Assembly: GCA_022241785.1 (NCBI GenBank)
Contig: JAKOMP010000007.1
Coordinates: 56,564 to 115,319 of the forward strand
Reading direction: 5' to 3'
DNA: 58,756 bases
Source of the DNA: Cyanocohniella sp. LLY
GTDB taxonomy: Bacteria; Cyanobacteriota; Cyanobacteriia; Cyanobacteriales; Nostocaceae
Below the pieces are notes generated by a model. It saw nothing but the letters and a program-made list of their open reading frames with translations, was not told the DNA's origin and searched no databases. How positions within the stretch are numbered: the stretch's first letter is position 1; every line of letters begins with the position of its first letter. Made by a program: the position numbers and the translations under genes. Below are positions 8,012-16,804 of the stretch, piece by piece.

Positions 8012-9169
8012 TCACCCAATCACCCCATCCCCCCATCTCTGAGTTAACAGGCTAGAAATTTGCTGATTAATGGCTGTGACATCAAAACGCTGACGAGCGA
8101 TCGCCTGGGCGTTTTTTGCTATAGTTGCAGTAATTTGTGTCTCTTGTAGGCAGGTATGAATTACTTGTACAAGTTCTTGGGGTTCTCCTGGGGTTACTAG
8201 AAAACCATTGCTTCCATGTTCTACTAATTCCATTGCACCGCCGGCTTTGGCTGCAACTACGGGTGTACCGCATAGCATGGCTTCAACGATGACTCTACCA
8301 AAGGGTTCTGGGGATGTGGAGGTATGGGCTACTAAGTCACAAGCTGTCATTAATTGGGGAATATCTGAGCGAAATCCTAAGAATTTGACGCGGTGTTCTA
8401 AACCCATTGTGGCTACTTGTTGATGCAATTGTTGGACATAATCTTGTTCACCAAATAAGGCATCACCTACTAAAATTACTGTGACTTCTGGCGGACATTG
8501 GGCGAGGGCTTCAATTAAAATATGTTGACCCTTCCAAGGTGCTAATCGGCTGAAATGTCCTACGACAAATTTACCTTCTATTCCTAATTGCTGCTGTACT
8601 TTTTTAACTTCAGATTCAGCAGGTTGATAATTTTCTGGTGCAAAGCCGTTGTAAACAATTTCTGTTAGTTCTGGGCGGCCTCCGGCGGCGACAAAGGCTG
8701 TTTGACTGGCTTGGGAATTAGCAATTACTAATGATGCGAAACGATTGGCTAAGGTTACAGCTATGCGGAGGTTTGTTTGGCTGAAATGTTCTGGTGAAAG
8801 TATATCGTGTAAATGATAAACCAAGGGGCGACGGGCGATGAAACTGGCTAGTGCGCCAATTACTAATGCTTTTTGGGTGTTGGCGTAAATAACATCATAA
8901 TTTCTGGCTGTTTGGACTACTTTTTTGAGTAGCGGTACTAGTTGACCTAAACTTGACGCAGCTTGGAGTAAGTTGCTTTGTTTGCGGACGGTAATTGGTT
9001 GGGTTGCTAATACTTCTACGGGGATTTGATGTTGTTGTAATAACTTTTTAAATGGGCCATCTGTGAATAGTCCTACTAAGGCGCGATCGCCATGAGGTTT
9101 GGCAATATCTATTAAGCACAGTTCGGCTCCTCCTGGTTTGCCGCTTTGGTCTAAAAATAGAATTTTCAT
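8012..9169 (-). CDS. GT4-family glycosyltransferase
   Basis: 385 residues with two Rossmann halves (GT-B fold). The N-terminus MKILFLDQSGKPGGAELCLI has the GGAE acceptor-side loop of GT4 enzymes. The second half contains VVGHFSRLAPWKGQHILIEAL (about 204-224), typical of donor binding, then the EX7E motif EPFGRVIVE (about 290-298) followed by LCGTPVVAAKAGG. GT4 enzymes use nucleotide sugars with retention, in polysaccharide, glycolipid or exopolysaccharide assembly. The second GT4 gene lies 124 bp upstream on the same strand, so the two probably serve the same glycan. Substrates cannot be read from sequence. The start ATG follows the family N-terminus. Confidence 0.85.
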   Translation of the reverse strand: MKILFLDQSGKPGGAELCLIDIAKPHGDRALVGLFTDGPFKKLLQQHQIPVEVLATQPITVRKQSNLLQAASSLGQLVPLLKKVVQTARNYDVIYANTQKALVIGALASFIARRPLVYHLHDILSPEHFSQTNLRIAVTLANRFASLVIANSQASQTAFVAAGGRPELTEIVYNGFAPENYQPAESEVKKVQQQLGIEGKFVVGHFSRLAPWKGQHILIEALAQCPPEVTVILVGDALFGEQDYVQQLHQQVATMGLEHRVKFLGFRSDIPQLMTACDLVAHTSTSPEPFGRVIVEAMLCGTPVVAAKAGGAMELVEHGSNGFLVTPGEPQELVQVIHTCLQETQITATIAKNAQAIARQRFDVTAINQQISSLLTQRWGDGVIG

Positions 9170-9189
9170 ATAAGTTGGTTTTTAATTTA

Positions 9190-9219
9190 CTAACCACAGA
9201 GACGCAGAGAACACAGAGA
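9190..9219. repeat. Dispersed repeat CTAACCACAGAGACGCAGAG
   Basis: A 29-30 bp sequence between the two GT4 genes. A closely similar copy in the opposite orientation is at 52914-52942. It is a widespread intergenic repeat in cyanobacteria; no function is visible. Confidence 0.5.
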
Positions 9220-9293
9220 GAAGAAGGTAATTTTTACTAACTTCTGTTGTGGGTATAATTCATTTTTGGTTAATAGGTAAAGATATTGTTTTT

Positions 9294-10466
9294 TCATGAA
9301 GATAAGAGGATTTTCCGCACTTGTTGGGCTATGTGTTGCCAGTCAAAATTGCTGACTGCATATTGGCGACAGTCTTGTCTAGAAGGGAGGGATAAGTTTC
9401 CTGAAAGTATATTTGTTAATTTTTCGGCAATAGATTTGGCTTCGATAGAAGTAGTAATTAAATCTGGCGAAAAAGGTAATAAAATTTCTGGCATTCCGCC
9501 TACGGGAGTACACAAAACTGGTGTACCACAAGCTAAAGATTCGATGATTGCTAATCCAAACCCTTCAAAAGATTGGCTAGGCATCACGGTTAGTTCGGCG
9601 GCTTGGTAAGCTATGGGTAATTGGGCATCAGGTAAAAAACCTAAGAATTTTACGTTGTCTGTTAATCCCAATTCTTTAGCTTGTTGCTGTAGTGTGGCTT
9701 GCATGTGTCCTTTACCTGCGATCGCTAGCCAAACATCAGGCACTTGTGGTTTAATTATTGCTATTGCTTGTAATAATTTATCAATACCAACTCGCTGCAC
9801 TAAACGGCGCGATGTAAATAAAATCCGGCGATTATCGGGCCAGCCTAATTGCTGTCGGGCGGCTTGGGGTGATAAGTTAGGCTGAAACGAATTAATGTTA
9901 ACTCCACCGGGGATAATATGAATTTTGCTCCAAGGTATTTCATATTGATCATGTAAAATATTACCAAATGCTTTGCTGAGAACGATAAAGCGATCACAAC
10001 GGTTATAAGTATGTTGTTCTATCAGCCGTCGTTTGAGAAAAACACTCAATTGATTATTCACTTTTTCTTCTTGACTTTCAGCAGCCCAAGGGCCATGAAA
10101 GTTAAATGTTATGGGTACACCTTGGGGTAAAAGATCTAAAATTGGAAAACTGTATAATGCAAAATGCAGATTAATCGCATCTGGTTTGCCTATTCTGGTT
10201 TTCTTAAAGTTATGACGAATAGACATTAATCTTTGCCAAATTGCTTTTTCTGGATAAGCTAAATTTGTCAGCTTGATGGGTAAATTTAATTCAGTTTCTG
10301 GTAGACCTACGCCACATAGTTCTACTTGGTCGTGATTAGCCGCTAATGTATGAGTTAGTTCATAAATATACCTTTCTAATCCTCCGGGTGTTTTGGGAAA
10401 CCAGCCTATTCCCAGTGTGAGAATAGATGCAGATGTTGAATCAAAATTTTCTTTTTTACCTTCCAC
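9294..10466 (-). CDS. GT4-family glycosyltransferase
   Basis: 390 residues, GT-B fold. The N-terminus has LGIGWFPKTPGGLERYIYEL, with the GG-acceptor loop; a substrate-side FNFHGPWAAES follows near 140. In the C-terminal half ILFTSRRLVQRVGIDKLLQA (about 208-227) and the EX7E motif EGFGLAIIE (about 303-311) with SLACGTPVLCTPVGG mark donor binding. The IPGGVNINSFQP stretch is the usual interdomain landmark. It is the upstream member of the minus-strand GT4 pair. The 'PGGLERY' start is often seen in glycosyltransferases of exopolysaccharide clusters; the actual acceptor is unknown. Confidence 0.85.
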   Translation of the reverse strand: MEGKKENFDSTSASILTLGIGWFPKTPGGLERYIYELTHTLAANHDQVELCGVGLPETELNLPIKLTNLAYPEKAIWQRLMSIRHNFKKTRIGKPDAINLHFALYSFPILDLLPQGVPITFNFHGPWAAESQEEKVNNQLSVFLKRRLIEQHTYNRCDRFIVLSKAFGNILHDQYEIPWSKIHIIPGGVNINSFQPNLSPQAARQQLGWPDNRRILFTSRRLVQRVGIDKLLQAIAIIKPQVPDVWLAIAGKGHMQATLQQQAKELGLTDNVKFLGFLPDAQLPIAYQAAELTVMPSQSFEGFGLAIIESLACGTPVLCTPVGGMPEILLPFSPDLITTSIEAKSIAEKLTNILSGNLSLPSRQDCRQYAVSNFDWQHIAQQVRKILLSS

Positions 10467-11149
10467 CTACTTAGCTCCTATGATGTATTGAGCATTGATA
10501 TTTGCACTTAGATACCAAACTCAAGTACTGCTTTTGCACATTAGCAGTCAAGTAATTGATGCTGCTAGTACTTATATCCTGACATTATCTACAGAATCAG
10601 TACTTTTCACGTCTGACTATGTAGAGAGTTTATGCAAATTTTCCATCCACCATAATTGCTCAAGCATCAAGAGGATGTTTAAATAAAACACCAATTTATA
10701 ATCTATTTATTTAGAAGTGTCAATAAGTGTACTTTAAGTAACTTAAAGGTACTTACTCTCAGGTATACAGCCTGTGATGGTAGTTAAATATAGCCTTGGT
10801 TTCACAATTTTATTTGATTACTGCCGGGGTAATTAAATATATTAATAATCAATTTAATATGAGATTTTTGTATTAATATTTACCATGTATTTTAGCAAGC
10901 AGTAAATATTAATACATTAAATAAATTTTAGATTTAAAAGTTTTTATTTTTTTGATGAATTTTTGGTAAACAGGAAAATTTTAATATCAAATATTTGTTA
11001 TCTATGTATGTGTACTACCCAAATAAAAATTAGTAATTAGAACAGTTAAAGCTGCTTGCGTATATAGCATTACCAGGGTAACAAAAGACAATTTTAGTGC
11101 ATCTTATACCAGTCACTCAATGCCATGAATAGTAACGACTGAAAATAAT
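10467..11149. other. 683-bp divergent intergenic region, AT-rich, with inverted repeats
   Basis: It separates the minus-strand GT4 gene from the plus-strand beta-propeller gene. A short frame at 10495-10686 has no recognisable protein features and I do not call it. The region holds an imperfect 24-bp palindrome at 10728-10751 (GTACTTTAAGT / ACTTAAAGGTAC) and a perfect 15-bp inverted repeat at 10869-10916. Both promoters for the flanking genes must lie here. Confidence 0.6.
10869..10916. promoter_or_regulatory. Perfect 15-bp inverted repeat upstream of the beta-propeller gene
   Basis: TGTATTAATATTTAC at 10869-10883 is exactly complemented by GTAAATATTAATACA at 10902-10916, with an 18-bp spacer. 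It lies 234 bp before the start of the beta-propeller gene. The arms are A/T-rich and there is no following T run, so a two-site operator or an mRNA leader hairpin is more likely than a terminator. Function inferred only from symmetry and position. Confidence 0.45.
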
Positions 11150-13384
11150 ATGCGAAATAGACTCACACCGCAGTTTGGCAAAATTTACCAAAAATTGCAT
11201 CAATACATCAGAAATTTATCTCACACTGGAAAATTGCGGAAATTAAAATTTATCAATTTTATCCTTCTTATAGGTATCGGCATCATTTTTGCTGCTATTG
11301 GGACTACAACCGATTGGGCTACCAGTAAAACACCTGTAACCGCATACAAAACATCTTGGATTGGTAATACCTTTGGTGGTGGTGACAAGTGGGTACAAAA
11401 TAATATTGAGGCCATGTATGTTGCAGCCAATGGCAAAGTCTATACCAATAGTATTTGGGATGAAGCTGGTAGAGAAGCCGGAATATATCAAGATGGTGAT
11501 GTAATTGGTGCTTTGAAAGATACCCACGGTTGGGGTCGTGCTGGCGGTAAAGCTATAACGGCAAATAGTAAATATGTTTACATTGCCATGCAGCAAGGCT
11601 CGGTGGGCCAAATAGATAAAGATTATCCTTCAGAAGGAACGAAGTGGTATTGCGTCAGACGCTATGACTTGGCTGGCGAACCTGCGCCTTTTACCGCCGG
11701 ACGTGGCTGGGATAAAAGTATGTTAATTGTCAGTAACCAAAATGCAGTTACAGGATTAGCCACTACTGACAAAGAATTATATGTGAATGATGCGGCAGAT
11801 AATCGTGTGCGCGTCTACAGTACCGACACGATGAAGGAAATACGCACCTTTAATGTTGCTAGAGCAGAGGGGATGACTGTTGATGGAAAAGGCAATTTGT
11901 GGATAATTCAAAGCAAAGTTGCTAATAGTCCAGCCAAAATTGTCCATTATTCCCCTACAGGAAAGCAATTACCCGCAGAAATTACAGATATTGTAGAACC
12001 AAGTGCGATCGCACTAGATCATCAAGGCAGACTGTTAATTGCCGACAATGGCCCCCGTCAGCAAATGTTGACTTACAACATCCAAGACCAACCCACACAA
12101 GTTGCGACTTTTGGTAGTCAGGGGGGAGTTTATGGAGGAGTTCCCGGTGAAGTTAAAGATTTGAAACTTTACGGTTTGACTGGAGTTGGTAAAGATGCCG
12201 CAGGTAATATCTATATAAATAGTAATGGTTTCAATACATCAGGCACAGATTTACGCAAGTTTTCGCCATCAGGAAAACTAGTATGGCAATTACTGGGATT
12301 ACTATTTGTCGATAATGCTGATGCTGACCCCAAAACTGACGGCATAGATTTGTTTACCAAGCAAGAACAATTCTTGATGGATTACAGTAAGCCGGCTGGT
12401 AAGCAATGGACTTACAAAGCCTACACCGTCAATCCTTTCAAATATCCCCAAGACCCACGCTTGCATACATCCCCAGATGGTACCTGGGTACGGCGCATTC
12501 AAGGTAAGCCGTTTGTATTCCTGACAGATATGTATGAAAGTTTTCTGCAAATTTATCGTTTTAATCCCGAAAAAGATGGCAAAATAGCCATTCCGGCGGG
12601 AATGTTTGTCGGGACTCGAGGCGGTGGCGGTCAATCAATCAAAGGAGAATGGCCACCATATCAACCAGAAAAAGGAGAATGGATCTGGCGCGATCGCAAT
12701 GGTAACGGTTTATTTGAAAAAAATGAATACGATCAAAGCGAAGATTATCCTTTCATCGGCGGCTGGTGGGTAGATAATCAAGGCGATGTTTGGAAAAATT
12801 TACGAACTCAAGACGGTATCGGTATTAGACATTATCCTTTGCAGGGACTAGATGATCATGGCAATCCCATTTACACCTACAGTTCCATGCAAAAGCAAAA
12901 AACTCCTAGCTTTTTTACTGATTTGCGGCGAGTTGAATATATCCCAGAAACAGACACCATGTATTTGTCAGGCTTTACCGTAGATCATCCTCCTGTGGGC
13001 GACGACACCAAAGTTGTGGGATCGGAAATTGCCCGATTTGATAACTGGAGTCAAGGAAATAGTAATCCCCGTTGGCGAGTTGTCATCCCCCACGACACCA
13101 CAGGCAAGCGCGAAGTGTTAACTGCATCCATGAGTGTAGCGGGAGACTATGTTTTTGCTGTGACAGTCAAAACCGCCGAAGTTTATGTTTATAATGCCAA
13201 GACAGGAGATTTTGTTCTCAATTTTAAACCCGGCCCAGAAGTGGCAAATGAAAGCGGTTGGATTGATATACCTTATGGTATTCGTGCTTTTCGTCGTGCC
13301 AATGGCGAGTACTTAGTGTTTGTAGAAGAAGATTGGAAAGCTAAGGTAATTGTATATCGCTGGCGACCAGAAAATAATTCGTAA
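11150..13384 (+). CDS. Membrane-anchored NHL/SMP-30-like beta-propeller protein of unknown function
   Basis: 744 residues. A basic N-terminus (1-32) precedes one hydrophobic segment, INFILLIGIGIIFAAIGTTT (about 35-54), an uncleaved signal anchor or signal peptide; the rest should be periplasmic or outside. The body has repeats of the kind seen in NHL/SMP-30 propellers: GLATTDKELYVNDAADNRVRVYS, then GMTVDGKGNLWIIQ and AIALDHQGRLLIADNGP (about 200-310), and later GGWWVDNQGDVWKNL. A loop DRNGNGLFEKNEYD (about 520) resembles an EF-hand-like calcium site. I do not recognise a named family. It is flanked by glycosyltransferase genes, so a role in extracellular polysaccharide handling is a guess. 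Confidence 0.7.
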   Translation: MRNRLTPQFGKIYQKLHQYIRNLSHTGKLRKLKFINFILLIGIGIIFAAIGTTTDWATSKTPVTAYKTSWIGNTFGGGDKWVQNNIEAMYVAANGKVYTNSIWDEAGREAGIYQDGDVIGALKDTHGWGRAGGKAITANSKYVYIAMQQGSVGQIDKDYPSEGTKWYCVRRYDLAGEPAPFTAGRGWDKSMLIVSNQNAVTGLATTDKELYVNDAADNRVRVYSTDTMKEIRTFNVARAEGMTVDGKGNLWIIQSKVANSPAKIVHYSPTGKQLPAEITDIVEPSAIALDHQGRLLIADNGPRQQMLTYNIQDQPTQVATFGSQGGVYGGVPGEVKDLKLYGLTGVGKDAAGNIYINSNGFNTSGTDLRKFSPSGKLVWQLLGLLFVDNADADPKTDGIDLFTKQEQFLMDYSKPAGKQWTYKAYTVNPFKYPQDPRLHTSPDGTWVRRIQGKPFVFLTDMYESFLQIYRFNPEKDGKIAIPAGMFVGTRGGGGQSIKGEWPPYQPEKGEWIWRDRNGNGLFEKNEYDQSEDYPFIGGWWVDNQGDVWKNLRTQDGIGIRHYPLQGLDDHGNPIYTYSSMQKQKTPSFFTDLRRVEYIPETDTMYLSGFTVDHPPVGDDTKVVGSEIARFDNWSQGNSNPRWRVVIPHDTTGKREVLTASMSVAGDYVFAVTVKTAEVYVYNAKTGDFVLNFKPGPEVANESGWIDIPYGIRAFRRANGEYLVFVEEDWKAKVIVYRWRPENNS

Positions 13385-13429
13385 TCTGTGTACTTTTTCG
13401 TGAATCTTTTCGCCAATTTGCGTTAAAAA

Positions 13430-13694
13430 AACGTGAGTTTGATGAACCTCTCCCCAACCCCTCTCCGACGCGGAAAGGGGCTTGAATATCCTAACATTAC
13501 CAACGAAAAATTAAGCTTTTAAAGCCTCTCCCCTGTAAGGATACCGTGTACAAACAACTTATTTGATCCCCCTAAATCCCCCTTTTTAAGGGGGATTTTG
13601 ATTCTTTACCCCCTTTCTCAATGGTGTACAGCCGTAGCCCCTGTAAGGAGAGAGGAATGGAAGCGGGGTTTTTAAAATTCGTCGAACTCACGTT
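13430..13694. mobile_element. MITE-like element A with a nested insertion
   Basis: The ends are AACGTGAGTTTGATGAA (13430-13446) and TTCGTCGAACTCACGTT (13678-13694), inverted repeats with few mismatches. A-tracts of at least five bases flank both sides, compatible with an A/T target duplication. Inside, a block from about 13542 to 13637 (bounded by GTGTACA-like ends and containing an AATCCCCC/GGGGGATT hairpin) is itself flanked by the 12-bp direct repeat CCCCTGTAAGGA at 13530-13541 and 13638-13649, so it looks like an insertion within the element. No coding capacity. Confidence 0.7.
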
Positions 13695-13938
13695 AAAAAA
13701 AACATCGTATCTTGATACCAAAATTCATGGCGTTGCTAATTCAGTAACGCCAAATTGAGTTGTTCATAAATTAGATATTACCAATATTTCTGATTTTGAT
13801 TTACATAAAAAATAAATTAACTTATTTATTTCTCGGAAACATTTAAACTATAATTCTACATACAGAGAAAAACCATTATTTGCATATATAAATATAGCAA
13901 TAATGCTAAATAGTTTACTGGATTAGGTAGAAATAAAG

Positions 13939-14727
13939 ATGAAAACAAAAGTCTATTTACAAAGACTACAAAAACTCATGCCAAATACCTGGCTAGAGCA
14001 AATACAATATATCCACTCCAGCTTACTGTGTAGATGGATTTTATTAAGTGGTAGTAAACCATTAACATTAAGCCAAAAATCAGCAATGGTGTTTTCTCCA
14101 CATCAAGATGATGAAACATTTGGCTGTGGTGGCATGATTGCTCACAAACGAGAACAGGGAATACCAGTTACAGTCGTGTTTCTCACCAATGGACAGGGTG
14201 CAGCCGGTACAGATCCAGATGCCCAAAATGCCATGATCAAAATTCGTCAACAAGAAGCCATAGAGGCATTAAAAATTTTAGGGGTAGAATCTGCATCAAT
14301 TCACTTTTTAGCCAAAATAGATGGCAGTTTGCAAGATTTAGAAAATGAGGAGAAACAACAGACAATTTCACAGGTGTCTGCACTTCTTGAAACTTACCAA
14401 CCTGAGGAAGTTTATGTACCTCATAGAAAAGATTGTCATAAAGATCATGAAGCTACATATAAATTAGTAAAAGCAGCGGTAAAACAAACAAATATTACAG
14501 TAGAATTAATCCAGTATCCCATCTGGTTATTTTGGAGAGCGCCACTATTTATTATGCTCAAATTGCCGGATATAGCAGCAGCTTATTGTTTTTCAATTGC
14601 TTCAGTTCAAGAGAAAAAAAATCAAGCGATCGCCTCATATAAATCTCAAATTGCCAGCTTACCTGATGGCTTTATTCAGCGGTTTTTAGGTGCTTATGAA
14701 ATATTTTTTAGAGTTGAATCTGAGTAG
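13939..14727 (+). CDS. PIG-L/LmbE-family deacetylase
   Basis: 262 residues. The zinc site of the PIG-L (LmbE-like) fold is clear: PHQDDETFGCGGM (about 54-66), in which His, Asp and Asp bind metal, and the distal VPHRKDCHKDHEATY (about 160-174) supplying the third histidine. The family removes N-acetyl groups from N-acetylglucosaminyl lipids and related amides. Standing between glycosyltransferase genes, it probably deacetylates a sugar in the same glycan. About 35 residues before the fold (MKTKVYLQRLQKLMP and on) may be a membrane-facing helix. Two related MITE-like elements flank the gene. The substrate is not known. Confidence 0.8.
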   Translation: MKTKVYLQRLQKLMPNTWLEQIQYIHSSLLCRWILLSGSKPLTLSQKSAMVFSPHQDDETFGCGGMIAHKREQGIPVTVVFLTNGQGAAGTDPDAQNAMIKIRQQEAIEALKILGVESASIHFLAKIDGSLQDLENEEKQQTISQVSALLETYQPEEVYVPHRKDCHKDHEATYKLVKAAVKQTNITVELIQYPIWLFWRAPLFIMLKLPDIAAAYCFSIASVQEKKNQAIASYKSQIASLPDGFIQRFLGAYEIFFRVESE

Positions 14728-14860
14728 ACACTGAAAATGAATATTTAAAATATCATAAATAGGTAATCAATTTAAAAGATTGATGATGATTTATTGGCAA
14801 TTCTCAAAGAATAATTGGGTATTTTATGCACCCATTTTTACATCACCTGGCAAGTAAATA

Positions 14861-15062
14861 AACGTGAGTTCGATAAGCTGGAAATGACCCCTCTCCAAAC
14901 CTCTCCCCTGCAAGGAGGAGCCACTGCGTTGGGCGGCTATGCCGACTTGTAGCAAGTGGCGTCAGAGGCTTAAAAAGCTGATTATTTCGTACCACGTAAG
15001 GTATTTTTTGCCACTTACCTTGTAGGGAAGGGGTTGGGGTTAGGTTCCGTCGAATTCACGTT
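14861..15062. mobile_element. MITE-like element B, related to element A
   Basis: The ends AACGTGAGTTCGATAA (from 14861) and CCGTCGAATTCACGTT (to 15062) match those of element A. The direct repeat AAATA flanks it at 14856-14860 and 15063-15067. The interior shares CCCTCTCC/GGGGTTGGGG text with A but carries a different inner block, GCCACTGCGTTGGGCGGC through GCAAGTGGC (about 14920-14962), instead of A's nested insertion. The right end is 122 bp upstream of the glycosyltransferase start. Confidence 0.7.
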
Positions 15063-15184
15063 AAATAAAGATGAACTTTGTGGGGTGGGGCATCCTGTCC
15101 ACCCTTGTATACCTCATTCAGATGAGATGTGGTGTATGTAAAATCCCCACTCAAAATTGTATAAATTATCAGGAGATAAATTAT

Positions 15185-16294
15185 ATGCGAATATTACACA
15201 TTACAAATCATGTGCAAAACATTGGCAATGGAATTGTCAACGTAGCAGTAGACTTAGCATGTTTGCAAGCTCAAGATGGTCATCATGTTGCCGTCGCCTC
15301 TGCTGGAGGAGAATATGAGGCATTATTAGTATCTTATGGCATCAAACACTGGCAACTAAATCAGGCCAGGCAACCCCTGAATATTCTCAAAGCAGCTTGG
15401 TGTTATCGGCAAATTATCCAAGAGTTTCAGCCAGATATTGTCCATGCACATATGATGACAGGTGTTGTCTTAGCAGGAATTTTCAAAGGCAACTGTGACT
15501 ATAGCTTAGTTTCTACAGTACATAATGAGTTTCAGCGTAGCGCAGTAGTCATGGGATTCGCAGATCGGGTAATTGCGGTTAGTCATGCAGTAGCTGATTC
15601 AATGGTGCGGCGTGGTATACCCCAGAAAAAACTGCGAGTAGTCGCCAACGGCACATTAGGTAGTCCCCGACATCGTAAGATTCAAGATTACCAACCACTA
15701 CCTCTACAGCATCCAGCAATTACTACCGTTGCCGGCATGTATTCCCGCAAAGGAATTACTGAGTTAATCGCAGCTTTTAACAAAATTGCTTCAGAATTTC
15801 CCAACGCCCATCTATATCTAGTAGGAGACGGGCCCGATCGCCCGATGTTTGAGACGATGGTGCAAAATACACCTTATAGCGATCGCATTCATTTTGAAGG
15901 TTTCCAGCCAGAACCACAACGCTATATGTTAGCAACCGATATCTTCGTTTTAGCTTCCCACTGTGAATCCTTTGGTTTGGTGTTAACAGAGGCCAGAGAA
16001 GCAGGTTGTGCAATTGTTGCTAGTGACGTAGATGGTATTCCCGAAACTTTAGATAATCGACAAGCGGGTATTTTAGTTCCACCTCAAGATAGTTCAACTT
16101 TGGCAACTGCTTTAGCGCAATTGCTAACAGATCCCATTCAGTTGCATAGATGGAAATATCGCGCCCAAGAAAACCTAGAACGCTTCAATGTGGCGCGAGT
16201 CAATGAAGAAACATTGGCTGTCTACGGTGAATTAGTTACTCACGACAAAACTCTTAAAGTAATGGAAAGGAAAGAAGTTTTGGTGAGAAACTAA
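15185..16294 (+). CDS. GT4-family glycosyltransferase
   Basis: 369 residues. I start at ATG 15185 because AGGAG lies 8-12 bases upstream and MRILHITNHVQNIGNGIVNV is the family N-terminus; an upstream in-frame ATG at 15071 would add 38 residues encoded largely by sequence abutting element B. The second domain has GMYSRKGITELIAAFNKIA near 210 and LVGDGPDRPMFE, then the EX7E motif ESFGLVLTE near 290 followed by AGCAIVASDVDGIPE. It is a retaining nucleotide-sugar transferase of the GT-B fold, likely for surface glycan synthesis with its neighbours; sugar and acceptor unknown. Confidence 0.85.
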   Translation: MRILHITNHVQNIGNGIVNVAVDLACLQAQDGHHVAVASAGGEYEALLVSYGIKHWQLNQARQPLNILKAAWCYRQIIQEFQPDIVHAHMMTGVVLAGIFKGNCDYSLVSTVHNEFQRSAVVMGFADRVIAVSHAVADSMVRRGIPQKKLRVVANGTLGSPRHRKIQDYQPLPLQHPAITTVAGMYSRKGITELIAAFNKIASEFPNAHLYLVGDGPDRPMFETMVQNTPYSDRIHFEGFQPEPQRYMLATDIFVLASHCESFGLVLTEAREAGCAIVASDVDGIPETLDNRQAGILVPPQDSSTLATALAQLLTDPIQLHRWKYRAQENLERFNVARVNEETLAVYGELVTHDKTLKVMERKEVLVRN

Positions 16295-16349
16295 AGAATT
16301 GGGTCTTTCTTGTTCCCTTGTCCCCTTCCACTTAGCGATCGCCTGTTGC

Positions 16350-16781
16350 TCAAATCATTCCTGTGGAGCCAAAACCACCAGTTCCTCTAGATGTATGAGT
16401 CAGACTAGAGACTTCTTCAACTTCCACATAGATGACTGGTGCAATGACCATTTGAGCAATTTTCATTCCTTTTGTCACATTAAAAGAATGTTGACTATGA
16501 TTAATTAAAATTACAGCTATTTCTCCTCGGTAGCCTGCATCTATTGTACCCGGAGTATTTAACACTGTAATTTGATGTTTAAGAGCTAAACCACTTCTGG
16601 GGCGAACTTGAGCTTCAGTACCGTCGGGTAATTCTATAGAGATACCAGTATGTATTAATCTGCTTTCTCCAGAAGGAATTTCTGATTCTTCTATAGAAAA
16701 CAAATCTAGTCCAGAATCATTTATATGTGCGTATCTAGGAACTATAGCTGATTCAGCCAATTTTTTGATCTTTAGTTTCAT
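16350..16781 (-). CDS. dut: dUTP diphosphatase
   Basis: 143 residues, full length for a trimeric dUTPase. All five motifs are visible in order: SGLDLFS (23-29), RPRSGLALK (about 61-69), [10 protein letters not shown] (about 79-88, with catalytic Asp and base-stacking Tyr), KIAQMVI (about 106-112) and the C-terminal arm [10 protein letters not shown]. It hydrolyses dUTP to dUMP and PPi, keeping uracil out of DNA and making the thymidylate precursor. It lies 23 bp downstream of thyX on the same strand, so the two successive steps of dTMP supply are probably co-transcribed. Confidence 0.95.
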   Translation of the reverse strand: MKLKIKKLAESAIVPRYAHINDSGLDLFSIEESEIPSGESRLIHTGISIELPDGTEAQVRPRSGLALKHQITVLNTPGTIDAGYRGEIAVILINHSQHSFNVTKGMKIAQMVIAPVIYVEVEEVSSLTHTSRGTGGFGSTGMI

Positions 16782-16804
16782 CTTGCTTTAGGCTCGTCTA
16801 TTCT

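Noticed and set aside
10495-10686. 63-codon plus-strand frame
   Set aside because: Composition is not protein-like, there is no ribosome site, and it lies in an AT-rich divergent promoter region.
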